Shown piece by piece: positions 43,419-52,577 of a stretch of 64,000 nucleotides of DNA (within the stretch, counting starts at the first letter, position 1; the number at the start of each line of letters is the position of its first letter). The position numbers and the translations under genes are program-made. The stretch covers positions 69,066 to 133,065 of the forward strand of contig JAOSKV010000046.1 in the NCBI GenBank assembly GCA_027493405.1. The letters are read 5' to 3'. Under the pieces are notes generated by a model that saw only the letters and a list, made by a program, of their open reading frames with translations, did no database searches and was not told the DNA's origin. This DNA comes from FEB-22 sp003105195. GTDB lineage: Bacteria > Pseudomonadota > Alphaproteobacteria > Rhizobiales > Xanthobacteraceae.

Positions 43419-46229
43419 TCACTGGGCCCATTTGAGTGCCTCGAACTGGCTGGAGAGCTTGTGGCTGAAGTCGTCGAGCCCGGCGAAGCCGAGGCGGCCG
43501 AGGTCGCCGTTGAGGCGGGCGAGGGCGGCGGCATCGGGGCGCCCCGGCAGGTCGGAGGCCTTCACGAGGTCCATGGCCTGGCGCAGGTTGCCGGGCAGGT
43601 TGCCGGAGGGGATCCCCTGGGCGCCATAGGCCTTGCGCACGGTGTCGAGGGTGTCGACCCCCTTCTGGGCCTGGGCGATCGCCTCGAACGGGTCGCCGCG
43701 CCGCAGATTGCCGGCGACCTTCTCGTGGAACTGCTGCGCCAGCGCCTGCGGGTCGGCGAGGCGCACCGGTTGTTGCGGCACCGGCGCCTTGCCGGCCGCG
43801 ATGTCCTTGAGGTCGGCGATGCGCGGCTGGTCGAGCTGCGTGCGCCGTCCGCTGGCAAGGTCGACGGCCTGGTCCGAGTAGTCGCGGCTCGCCTCGCGGA
43901 AGGCGCGGTCGGTCGGCGTGTGGCCGTGCCGCTCGGCCCACCACGCCTTCTGCTGCGCCGGCGTCATGTCCTTCGGGCACTTGGAGGCATCGAAGAAGGT
44001 CAGCTCCGCGAAGGCGTCGTTGGACTGGGCCTCCCACTTCGCCTTCGGCACCTCGATCCATTTGCCGTCCGCATCCTGCATCAGCACGCGGAAGTCGCGG
44101 TCGGTGTTGATCGGGTTGGCGGCCTTCCCGGGCGTGCGGAACTCGTGCACCATCAGCTTCTTGTCGGCGAGCTCGGGGCTCGACTGGCGCAGCCGCTCGA
44201 TCAGCATCTGGTCGTGCGGCTTGTAGACCTCGTGGCGCAGCGTGTTGTTGAACGCCTCCTGGGTGGTCGGCGCGCCCGCCTGCTTGAGCGCGCGCACCTG
44301 GTGCGGGTTCTGCTGCACGTCGAGCACGTCGCTGAGCGAGGCGCGCGGGCGCCCCGAGCCGTCGAGGTGCACGCCCTGGTCCAGCGTATCGAGGTTGCGC
44401 CGCATGTGCTCGGCGAGGTCGCCGCCGAGCGCGCGCGCCGCGTCGTCGGCCGTGCCCGTGACCGCCGTGCGCACCGCGCGCAGGGCGTCGTCGCCATAGG
44501 CCGCCCAGGCCTTCTTGCCGAGGTCGCCGGCGACGCCCGCCGCCTTGCCGAACAGGAAGTCCACCACCGCGGCCTTGGCACCGGCCGCGAGCACGTCGCC
44601 GGCCTCGGCGCCGGCACGCGCGGCGTCGCGCATCGCCAGCGCGCTGCCGACGCTCGAGCTCGCCGCGCCCCGGGTCGCCACCGCGTCGAGCGCGAGCGCC
44701 CCGGTCTGCAGCGCCGTGTCGAACACGGCGTCCCGGTAGCTATAGGTCGGCTGGAAGCCTTCCCGCATCTGCCCGCCGATCACGTCGGCGAGGGGCAGCA
44801 TCTCCTTCGAGCCCCTCGCGGTAGTCGCGCCGCGTCCCCATCGCGTCGAGCCGCCGCTCGAGGTCGTCGAACAGCTGCCCGCGCCCGGCCTCCATCGGGC
44901 CGTCCATCAGCTCGCGCAGGCGCTGCTGGTGCAGCGCGTCGCCGAGCTCGCGGCGCGCGTCGAAGAAGGTGGCGAGCGCCGCGCCCTCGCGCCGCGTCGC
45001 CGCGATCGTCCGCTGCAGCTCGGCGATGTCGGCGTCCGGCCGCTGCATGTCCACGCGGTCCCGCTCGGCCTTGTCGGCGAGCCACGCCCGGCTCGCCTGG
45101 TCCGCATCGTAGGTGCGCCGGTCCACATAGCCGCCCGAGAAGCTGCTCCACACCTCGCCGCGGGCGTTGACGTCGCCGTCGCGCGGCGCCGCCGGCGGCG
45201 CCATCGGCATCTCGCCCTCCGGCCGCACGAAGCCGCCGCGCGCGGCCGAATAGACCTCGCCCGCCTCGTTGCGCGCGCCCTCCACCGGGTCGAAGGTCGC
45301 GACCCCGTTCGTCTCCGAATAGCGCCAGCCGAGCGCCTGGTATATTGCGCTTCCAGGCCTCGAACGGATCCTCCGCCGCGCGCCCGCGCAGCAGCTCGCG
45401 CAGCGCCGCGATCGCCTCCTCGCGGCCCACCCCCGACGCCCCCAGCAGCATCAGCGAGCCGAGCAGCGCCGTCCCGCCCGCAAGACCCGAGATCGCCGCA
45501 ATCTCCGCAGGCGTCAGATCGCCGGTCGTCGTCCCCCTCCGGCGGCACCGCCTCGGGAGGCGCCGCCTCGGGCGGGGTCGCTTGCTCGTCGCGCGGCGTC
45601 TCGGCCGGCGTCGTCTTGGCCGTGAGGTCCGGCTTGCGCCGTGCCCCTTCCAGGTTCATCCAGCCGCGCTCCGCGATGTAGCGGCGATAGCCCTCGGCGA
45701 ACTGCTGGTAGGTCTGCAGCACCTCGGCTTCGCTCGGCCGCGGCTGCCGCGGCCCGCGCCGCGGCGAGGCGGCGTCCGCGTCGATGTAGAGCCCCATCAC
45801 GCAGGAGCCGATCTTGAACACGAAGGTGCTCTGGAACGCGTCCTGCGACACGAAGCCCTGGTGGAAGTAGCCGGCGAGGTTGCCGATGGTGCGCGGCGTG
45901 AAGGCGCCGGGCCGGGCGTAGCCGACCGGCGAGGTCGGCTCGCCCGGCTTGGCCGACAGGCTGTAGTTGGCGCAGTGCGCATTCGGGCCGATGAAATAGC
46001 GCCGGCAATGCGCGGCCTCGCAGCCGGGGTCGACCACCTGGAAGATGAAGTGGCCATCCTTGGGGTCGGTGAAGAAACCCTTCGGCATGTAGGAGTCGGG
46101 CAGGCGGAAGGAGAGGATCCAGCGCCCGTCGCCGATGTCGGTGATCTTGTCCGGTTCCGCGCCCGCCGCGCCGCCCGCCGGGAGCGCCGCGAGCAGGAGC
46201 GCGAGGCCGTGCGCCCGCAGTGGGTTCAT
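43419..46229 (-). CDS. Giant exported/membrane protein f of the cluster, three frameshifts
   Basis: Reads as one protein of about 935 residues if shifts near 45525, 45350 and 44800 are corrected. N-terminus: signal peptide (LALLLAALPAGGAAGA), then a Cys-rich domain with WILSFRLPDSYMPKGFF, CEAAHCRRYF and NAHCANYSL. After a Pro/Glu linker comes a membrane helix (ISGLAGGTALLGSLMLLGASGVG). Then AEDPFEAWKR, Gly/Asp-rich turns, a coiled coil (DADIAELQRTIAATRREGAAL) and a long C-terminal part with no known motif, rich in Asp/Gln. Its start ATG at 46229 overlaps the previous stop as ATGA. No enzyme signature. Confidence 0.72.
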
Positions 46230-47549
46230 TCCGCGACCCCGAGCGTCTGCGCGACGCGATCGAACACGCGGCGGATCGTGGCGCCCTCGGCCGCGGGGCC
46301 GTCCACCAGGATCTTGAACACGGTGCCGCCCGCGCGCACCAGCAGGTACTCCTGCCGCTGCGCCTCGGGCGAGTCCATGGCGACGAAGGTGAGGGTGAGC
46401 CGGCGCGCCGGGCGCAGCGCCGCCGTGAGGTCGGCCTCGTTCCCCTCCCGGTAGTCCTCGACCCCGGCGCGGATCACCGACTTGATCGCCGCGGCCTCGC
46501 GCGCGAGCGCCACGTTGGCCGGGCTCGCGAACGCCTCGACCAGCAGCCGCAGCTTCGCGCCTTTGTCGGTGAAGCCCTCGTATTCGAGCAGGTAGCTCTC
46601 GGGCAGGCGCACGCGCCGCCAGTCGGCCGGGATCTCGAACGACAGGCCGGCGCGCTGCCGGGTGCCGCGCGGTCGCAGGCCGAGGCCGATCGTCTCGATG
46701 GCCTGCCAGCGCGGCTCACCGGCCGGCGCTGCCCGTTCTGCGGCGGCCGCCGCCTTGGCCGGAAGGCTCGGGTCGACCGTGAAGCTGCCGATCATCCGCC
46801 CCATGATCGCCTCGAAGCGCTTCGCGTCGGCGAGCGGATAGGCGATCTCCAGCCGGTGCACGAAGGCGCCGCCTTCGGACAGGAGCACGCGACGCACGAT
46901 CATCTCGCCGTCCCTGGCGCCGATGACCGCATAGCCGTCCGCGCGGACGATTCTCTGCGGCTGGTCGTCGCCGATCTGCAGCACGTCCTCGGCCATCAGC
47001 TCGTCGAGCGAGGCGCCGAAGGCGTTGGCGTGGCTGTGGACGGAGAACCGCGCCTTGGCGGCGGGCGCCGCGAAGCTGCGGCCCGCATTGTCGGGCGGCG
47101 GCGGCTCGATTGCGAACAGGTCGGCCGGATACTCCAGGCTCACGCCGTAGCGCGTGTTGGTATAGCGCTCCCAGCGTTCCAGCCGTGATGCGCGCGGAGG
47201 TGGCGGGCGGCGGCGCCACGGGCGCGGCCGTGCGTGCCGGCGGCGGAGCCGCGGGGGGGCGGCGCGGTCGGTGTCGCGACGATCGGCGGCGCGGGCGCGG
47301 GCGGCTCGGCGAGAGAGGAAGGAGCGCGGCCAGCGCGACGCCGCCGAGCGCGAGCGCGGCCGCGATCATCTTGCGGCCGCGGCCGAGGCCCGGCGTGGCC
47401 GGTTCCGCAGCCGGCGGTGGCGCTGCGGTTGCTGGTGCGGCGGACGGCGGCGCGGGCGCCTCGACGAGCGCGACCGCCGTGCCGCAGGTGGTGCAGAAGC
47501 GCGCATCGTCCGGCAGCGCGGCGCCGCATTGCGTGCAGAAGGTGCTCAC
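46226..47549 (-). CDS. Zinc-ribbon membrane protein e with PsbP-like domains, frameshifted
   Basis: Starts at GTG 47549 with a zinc ribbon, FCTQCGAALPDDARFCTTCG, then a proline-rich linker, one membrane helix (MIAAALALGGVALAALL), a second proline-rich stretch and, outside the membrane, RWERYTNTRYGVSLEYPADLF, a PsbP/DcrB-like fold, followed by a second similar half (RAGLSFEIPADWRRVRLPESY). The frame changes near 47310, 47255 (C run) and 47185. About 440 residues. It overlaps the preceding fragment (GTGA) and the following giant gene (ATGA), so all are translated in series. Confidence 0.75.
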
Positions 47550-47733
47550 GAGGCGCCGCCCGTGACCACGCGCCGGCGCGCAACGCGATAGCGGGCGATG
47601 AGGCCGAGGCTGTTGCCGACCGCGAGGCCCATGCCGAGGAGCGCGACGACGGCCATGCCCGATGGCGCGCGGCCGCCCGCGAGCGCGGCGAGCTGCGGCA
47701 GTGCCAGCGAGACGCCCCAGATCGCCAGGAACG
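47546..47733 (-). pseudogene. 3' fragment of membrane protein d, truncated at the IS630 junction
   Basis: About 62 residues remain: FLAIWGVSLALPQLAALAGG, a helix, then MAVVALLGMGLAVGNSLGLIARYRV. The stop overlaps the GTG start of the next gene. Upstream, the frame is cut at about 47730 where transposase sequence begins. The 5' part is not visible on the far side of the element, so either a deletion accompanied the insertion or the assembly is wrong here. Confidence 0.6.
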
Positions 47734-48472
47734 CTTTGGACCAGCCGCATGGTGGGCGAGTTGATCCGCACGCACCTTGGGGTGAAACTGAGCAAGGCCT
47801 CGGTGTGCCGGCTGCTCAATCAGCTCGGTCTGTCGGCGCAGCGCCCGCTGTGGCGGGCGTACCAGCAGGACCGGGCAATGGTGGAGCGCTGGATGGCCGA
47901 GGTGTTTCCGGCGATCCGCGAGCGGGGCCAAGCGCGAGGGCGCGCAGATCTGGTTCGAGGACGAGGCGGGGTGCGCTCCGACGCGCACGCCGGCACGACC
48001 ACGGGGCCGCGCGGGCACACCCCGGTGGTGTCGAGCACGGGGGCGCGATTCGGAATCCACATCATCTCGGCGGTGAGCCAGCGTGGCGATTTCCGCTTCA
48101 TGTGCATTGAGGAAGGGGTGAACGCGAGCGTGTTCCTCGAGTTCCTGCGCCGCCCTGGTTCACAACGCGCCGTGCAAGGTGTTCCTGATCGTCGATGGCC
48201 ATCCGGTTCACAAGGCGAAGATGGTGCGTGATTACGTGGCGGCGGTATCCGACTGGCTCGAACTGTTCTTTCTGCCGCCCTATGCTCCGGAGCTCAATCC
48301 GGATGAACTCGTGTGGAACGACCTGAAGAACCACGCCATCGGGCGCCAGTCGATCAAAGGACCCGATCAGCTCAAGCGGGCGGTGATCTCGTTCCTGCGC
48401 TACCTGCAGAGGACGCCTGATCGGGTTCGATCGTACTTTCGCGCGCCGACCACGCGTTACGCAGCTGCGTGA
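47734..48472 (+). pseudogene. IS630 transposase remnant
   Basis: DDE transposase of the IS630/Tc1 group, about 245 of the usual 340-350 residues. The DDE core is visible: IWFEDEAGVRSD, VFLIVDGHPVHKAKMV and FFLPPYAPELNPDELVWNDLK. Shifts near 47930 and 48160 break the frame. The N-terminal DNA-binding helix-turn-helix is absent, so it cannot transpose by itself. Confidence 0.82.
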
Positions 48473-48480
48473 ATATTGGG
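47734..48480 (+). mobile_element. IS630-family insertion sequence, 5'-truncated
   Basis: The transposase begins mid-protein (LWTSRMVGELIRTHLG) and reads to YAAA at 48472. The left end is missing and no terminal inverted repeat or TA duplication can be paired across it. The right end lies soon after 48472, within the AATATTGGGACAATTG stretch. Confidence 0.78.
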
Positions 48481-48557
48481 ACAATTGTGAGACGACTAGT
48501 AATTCTTGCACCGGGGTCCCATGCCAGCACCGTCCGAGGGGACGGGGGAGTGCCGAC

Positions 48558-49048
48558 ATGGAATACCTCATTGCCGCCATCATCACTCCGGTTGTCAATC
48601 AACTACCCGCTCGAGTACACCGGCGAGTATCCCGACATCACGTTCGCGCCGGCATCGCAGATCACGGATCATTGGGTTTCGCGAACAGGCGCGCTTCTGT
48701 TCGTCGACGCGGACTTGAACACGGACGGCAATCTGCCGTCAGCCCGCGACTCGGACCTGCTCACCAAGGACGGGAAAGTAGTCGCGTTCTACGATGAACC
48801 GGGCCGGACGATCTACCTGACGGACGAGTGGCGAGCCGACTCGCCCGGCGCACACGTCCGTGTTGGTGCATGAACTGGTGCATCACCTGCAGCATCTGCA
48901 AGGAAAGGCGTATCGGTGCCCCGCCGCTCGAGAGCAGTTGGCGTACAGGGCGCAGCAAGACTGGCTGTCGATGTTCGACACGACGCTCGAAGCGGAGTTC
49001 GAAATCGACGCGATGACGCTGCTCGTCCGAACCCGCTGCCTGTTCTGA
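48558..49048 (+). CDS. Putative metallopeptidase-like protein (DUF6647-type), frameshifted
   Basis: Reassembled from frames joined near 48600 and 48860: about 160 residues, with YTGEYPDITFAPASQI, DEPGRTIYLTDEW, then HELVHHLQHLQGKAYRC (HExxH zinc motif) and EAEFEIDAMTLL, which may supply the third ligand. I associate this pattern with DUF6647, an uncharacterised family, but cannot check. It points against the zinc-ribbon cluster and lies just right of the IS630 remnant, so it may have arrived separately. Confidence 0.62.
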
Positions 49049-49094
49049 TCGGTCCGTGTGTGACGAGTCGCGCCCTCCGCCTTCGGACGCCTGG

Positions 49095-50534
49095 TCAGAA
49101 CCCCCGCCGGTGCGGAATCCTCCCTTGCCGCCGCCGAAGCCGCCGCGCCGTGAGGCGCCGCCCCGGGGAACGGCGCGTTCCAGGTGCCGCGCGGCGTTGC
49201 GGGAAGCCGCCGCTGCCGAAATCGGGGTTGGATGTCTTGCGGCGATAACGCTGGCTGCGCTCGATGGTGCGCCACAGGTCGCCCGAGCTGGCGGCGCCCT
49301 GCAGGAACTGGTTGAGCAGCATCACCAGCATGGCGGCGTTGCCGAAGCCCGAGTGGGGACTGTCGTAGCGCTCGGCCTTGAAGCGCCGGCGCACGTCCTC
49401 GAGTTCCTGCATCCTCGAGAGCAGGCGCTCGCGCACACGGGTCTGCTCGCGCAGGGTCTCCTCGAGCCTTGTCACCTCGTCGCGAGTCCTTTCCATCTCC
49501 TGCACCGAGGACGTCGTCCTCCGCGGTCGCAGTGGCACGGGCATACTCGTACAGGGTGATCAGGCTTTCGCGCTCGAAGGCGCCGGTCAGGGCATCGACC
49601 GCCTGCCGGAAGCGGTCGTCCTCGCCGCGCGCGAACTCGGCCCGCTTGCGCTCGAGTTCGACGAGCGTCGCCTCCGATTCATCAATCCGCTTGTCGATCT
49701 CGTCGACACGGCCGCGCGCCTCGTCGAGAGCCTGCCTCATGGCCGGCACGCCCGCCTGTGCCGCGGCGGCCTCCTCCATGCTTGTCAACGCCGCGAACTC
49801 CTCGTCGGCAACGGAGCGAAGCCGTGCCGCGTGCTCGCCGAGACGCTGCGGGATCTCCGCCAACCGCGCGTAGTTCGGACGCGCGTCGTCGTAGCGGGCG
49901 AGCCGTGCGACCCAGCCGTCGAGGTGGCGCACGAGCGCGTTCGCCGAGTAGGCGGACGTGCCGTAGCCGCGCTGCCACAGGTAGCTGAACAGGGGATACT
50001 GCTCGTACGGCGCGCCTTTGTCCTTGTAGGCGGCCTCGGCACGGCGGGGTCTTTTCTCTCGGCATGGCCCGCGGTGCGCTCCCCCTGCTGCGCCTTTTTC
50101 AAGCTGCGCCGGTAGGCGGGATCCTGTTCCAAGCCGCGCTGTACCTCGGCTTCGGCCGCATCGAGCACCTCGTCGGCCCGCGCCGCCTCGACGCCGAGTT
50201 CCTCGCGGCGCCTTTCGAGTTCACCGCCGGACGTACGCGCGGCGGCGATCTGCGCCTCGAGCGCATCGAGGTCACGCCTGCGCGATTCGAGCAACTCCGC
50301 AGTGTGGCGTCCGGCCGCGTCGAGTGCCGCCTCCAGTTCGCCGCTGACGACGTTGTCGAGCCTGATCCGGGCGATGCGCTTGTAGTTCTCGGCCTGCTTC
50401 CTGCGCAGCTCCACGATCGCGTCGCTGGTGCGCCGGATCTGGCCGTCGACTTCCTCCACCGGGTCGTGGATAAGCCGCACGCCGGAGCTGATGGACGCCA
50501 GCGCACGGGTGCCCGTTTCCATCTCGACTACCAT
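49095..50534 (-). CDS. Coiled-coil protein c with glycine-rich tail, heavily frameshifted
   Basis: About 480 residues if at least five shifts between 49110 and 50060 are corrected. ATG 50534 overlaps the stop of gene b (ATGGTAG). N-terminal VEMETGTRALASISSGVRLIHDPVEEVDGQIRR and long heptad helices (LLESRRRDLDALEAQIAAAR; ELERKRAEFARGEDDR), then YPLFSYLWQRGYGTSAYSANALVRHLDGWVARL, and a C-terminal LWRTIERSQRY segment followed by a Gly/Phe tail (GSGGF). No enzyme motif. Probably a cytosolic structural partner of genes a and b. Confidence 0.65.
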
Positions 50535-51445
50535 GACGTGATCGCCCGCCCGGTGGTGGGCACGAGGTAGTCCACGGCGGGTAGCCGGGCCGCTTGATGC
50601 CGAAGCGGTTGTCCGGATGATGCCGTCGTCCTGCTTGTCCGCCGCGACGCGCTCGAATACCGCCTCGTCGACCCTGAGCCCCCACTTCGTCACCCTGGTA
50701 CGTGCGTCCGTCCTCCTCGTTGACGACGGGAAGCTCCGAGCAAATCGCCGTCCTCGCCCACTGCCTCGACGATGAGGTAATAGTTGCGCGCGTCGGGGCT
50801 GATGTCCGGGATGCGCCATACCCCGCTCTGCTCGCCGGGACGCGACACGATGCGAAGCTCGTATGCGAGTTCGATCTGCCCTTGAGCGCCTGCATCCGCT
50901 CGAGTACGCCGCTGGCGCCGTCGGTGTCGCCCTCGGCCAGCTCGGCCCTGCCCCTGGTTGAGCAGAGCCAGGGCGCTCTCCCGCGCGGCCGGCCCCTCGG
51001 CCAGCGCGGCCAGCGTCTCGTAGCGCTGCTCGAGCGCCACCGGCAACGCCTCGGCCGCGCGCCGGGCCGGCCCGCTGACAAAGACTGCGTACGCTGTCCA
51101 CAGGATCGCGATCGTGCCAAACGCGACGACGACAGGCCTGCCCCACTTCGCGCGGCTGACGTAGATTCGCGCCAGCCGGTGCTCGAGCCCCGCCCTTCGG
51201 CGGCGTGTAGACGAAGCGGTCCTCGGCGAGCGCCCTGACGCCTTCGGCGAGCACGTGGTCGGGCACGTCGATGCCCTGCGAGGCGTAGATCTCTCCGCAG
51301 CCGGTCCATCATGCGACGGTCGCGGTCCTCGCTCGCCAGCTCGCGGTCGACCAGCAGTTGCCGGTGCCTGAGCGTGTCGACCACGTCCATGGCCAGCATG
51401 ACGTCGTCGAGCGGGGGGCGAGCCGGACGTTCGCTCCGCCATGGC
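50528..51445 (-). CDS. Membrane-anchored protein b (DUF6384-like), heavily frameshifted
   Basis: Conserved pieces in order: LDDVMLAMDVVDTLRHRQLLVDRELASEDRDRRMMDRL, VPDHVLAEGVRALAEDRFVYTPP, a membrane helix (VVVAFGTIAILWTAYAVFVSG), a helical region with LEQRYETLAAL, and a beta-rich C-terminal domain (ELRIVSRPGEQSGVWRIPD, NYYLIVEAVG, GLRVDEAVFERV) ending DYLVPTTGRAITSW and TAG at 50528. It resembles what I recall as DUF6384. The 5' end is fused in frame to gene a near 51445, so a real start is not visible; material seems to be missing there. Confidence 0.62.
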
Positions 51446-52323
51446 GCGCTACCGTGCAGACCGAACATGCCGGTGAACGACGCCTTCAGTGCGGTGAGCA
51501 CCGAGTCGTTGGTGGAGAAGAAGGCGATCGCCTGGGAATAGACCCGCTCCTTGGCGTTGGTGGTCTGCATCAGGCGCGCCATGATCACTTCCGAGGTGTT
51601 GTAGCCGATGGTCAGGTTGTCGGAGAGGTCCTTGGCGATCTGGTAGCGCTTGTCCTCGTCCTGGGTGCGCCGCAGCTGCTCGTCGCGCGCGAGCTCGAGC
51701 TTCGCCCGCTCGGCCGGATCCTGGCCGCCGTAGCCGCCGACCGCCTCCGAGGCCTTGGCGAGCGCGCTCTTCTGCGCCTCGAGCCGCTGTTCGGCGGTCT
51801 TCAGCACCTCCAGCGCCAGCACCTCGGCCTGCTTCAGGGCGCCGCGGAAGTCGAGATAGGCCTCGAGGATGCGGCCCTCGCGCTGGATCTGGTCCCTGGT
51901 CGAGCGGCTGACGTCGAGATAGGTCTTCCGGATCGCATCGAAGCGGTCGGCGATGTCGCCGCGCGAGATCTTCATCCAGACATTGGTGGCGCGCTCCAGG
52001 AAGTCGATCTTGGCGTCGGCGATCTGGTCCACCATGGTCTTGGCGTCGTTGCGGATCGAGTCGAAGGCCCTGGCGATGTCGCGGTAGCGCTCGCCGATCT
52101 CCATCGCCTGGGTCTCCTCGCGCACCACCTCGTTGAACAGCGTGGTCTGGTTGAGGGTGCGGGCGATCACGGCGGTCTTGTCCGGGTCGAGGTGGGTGAT
52201 CTTCTCCAGCAGCGCCACGATCGGCGCGTCCTCGGTCTTGGCGGGCATCAACCCCAGGTCGCGCAGCGCCCCGGTGGCCCGTTCGAGGTATTGCATGGGG
52301 GTACGTGGCGTCACCTGGTTCAC
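51446..52323 (-). CDS. Helical coiled-coil protein a, 3' end apparently missing
   Basis: Starts at GTG 52323, chosen because AGGAGG lies six bases before it, rather than ATG 52338. Highly helical and conserved-looking: TPMQYLERATGALRDLGLMPAKTEDAPIVALLEKITHLDPDK, FNEVVREETQAMEIGERYRDIARAFDSIRNDAKTMVDQI, AKDLSDNLTIGYNTSEVIMARLMQTTNAKERVYSQAI. It resembles long helical proteins found near TelA/XpaC-type genes, with no enzyme motif. About 290 residues before it passes into gene b without a stop. Promoter-proximal gene of the minus-strand cluster. Confidence 0.65.
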
Positions 52324-52577
52324 CGGAATCCTCCTCATCGTCGCCGCCGGCGCGGCATCCTGCCATGCCGCCCGGCGATCGGGCCCATCCTGTTCGCCAC
52401 ATTCGCGGCAAATTCACGGCCGCCGCGCTCTTGCCCGGAGCCGTTCGACGGCGAGGGAGTCCGCCTCGCGCCCGGGCTTCACACGCACATGCGCCACGTG
52501 TATGCGGATGAGAAGGGCCCGTCGGGCGCGATTTGTGGTCGCGGCATGGCACCAGCGGCGGGGCGTGAGGGAGACTG

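Noticed and set aside
43419..46229. Contact-dependent or polymorphic toxin
   Set aside because: The size and exported N-terminus are suggestive, but no toxin domain, pretoxin motif or immunity gene is recognisable.
48473..48557. Defined right end and target duplication of the IS630 copy
   Set aside because: Candidate AT-rich ends exist, but with the left end missing no inverted repeat or TA duplication can be confirmed.
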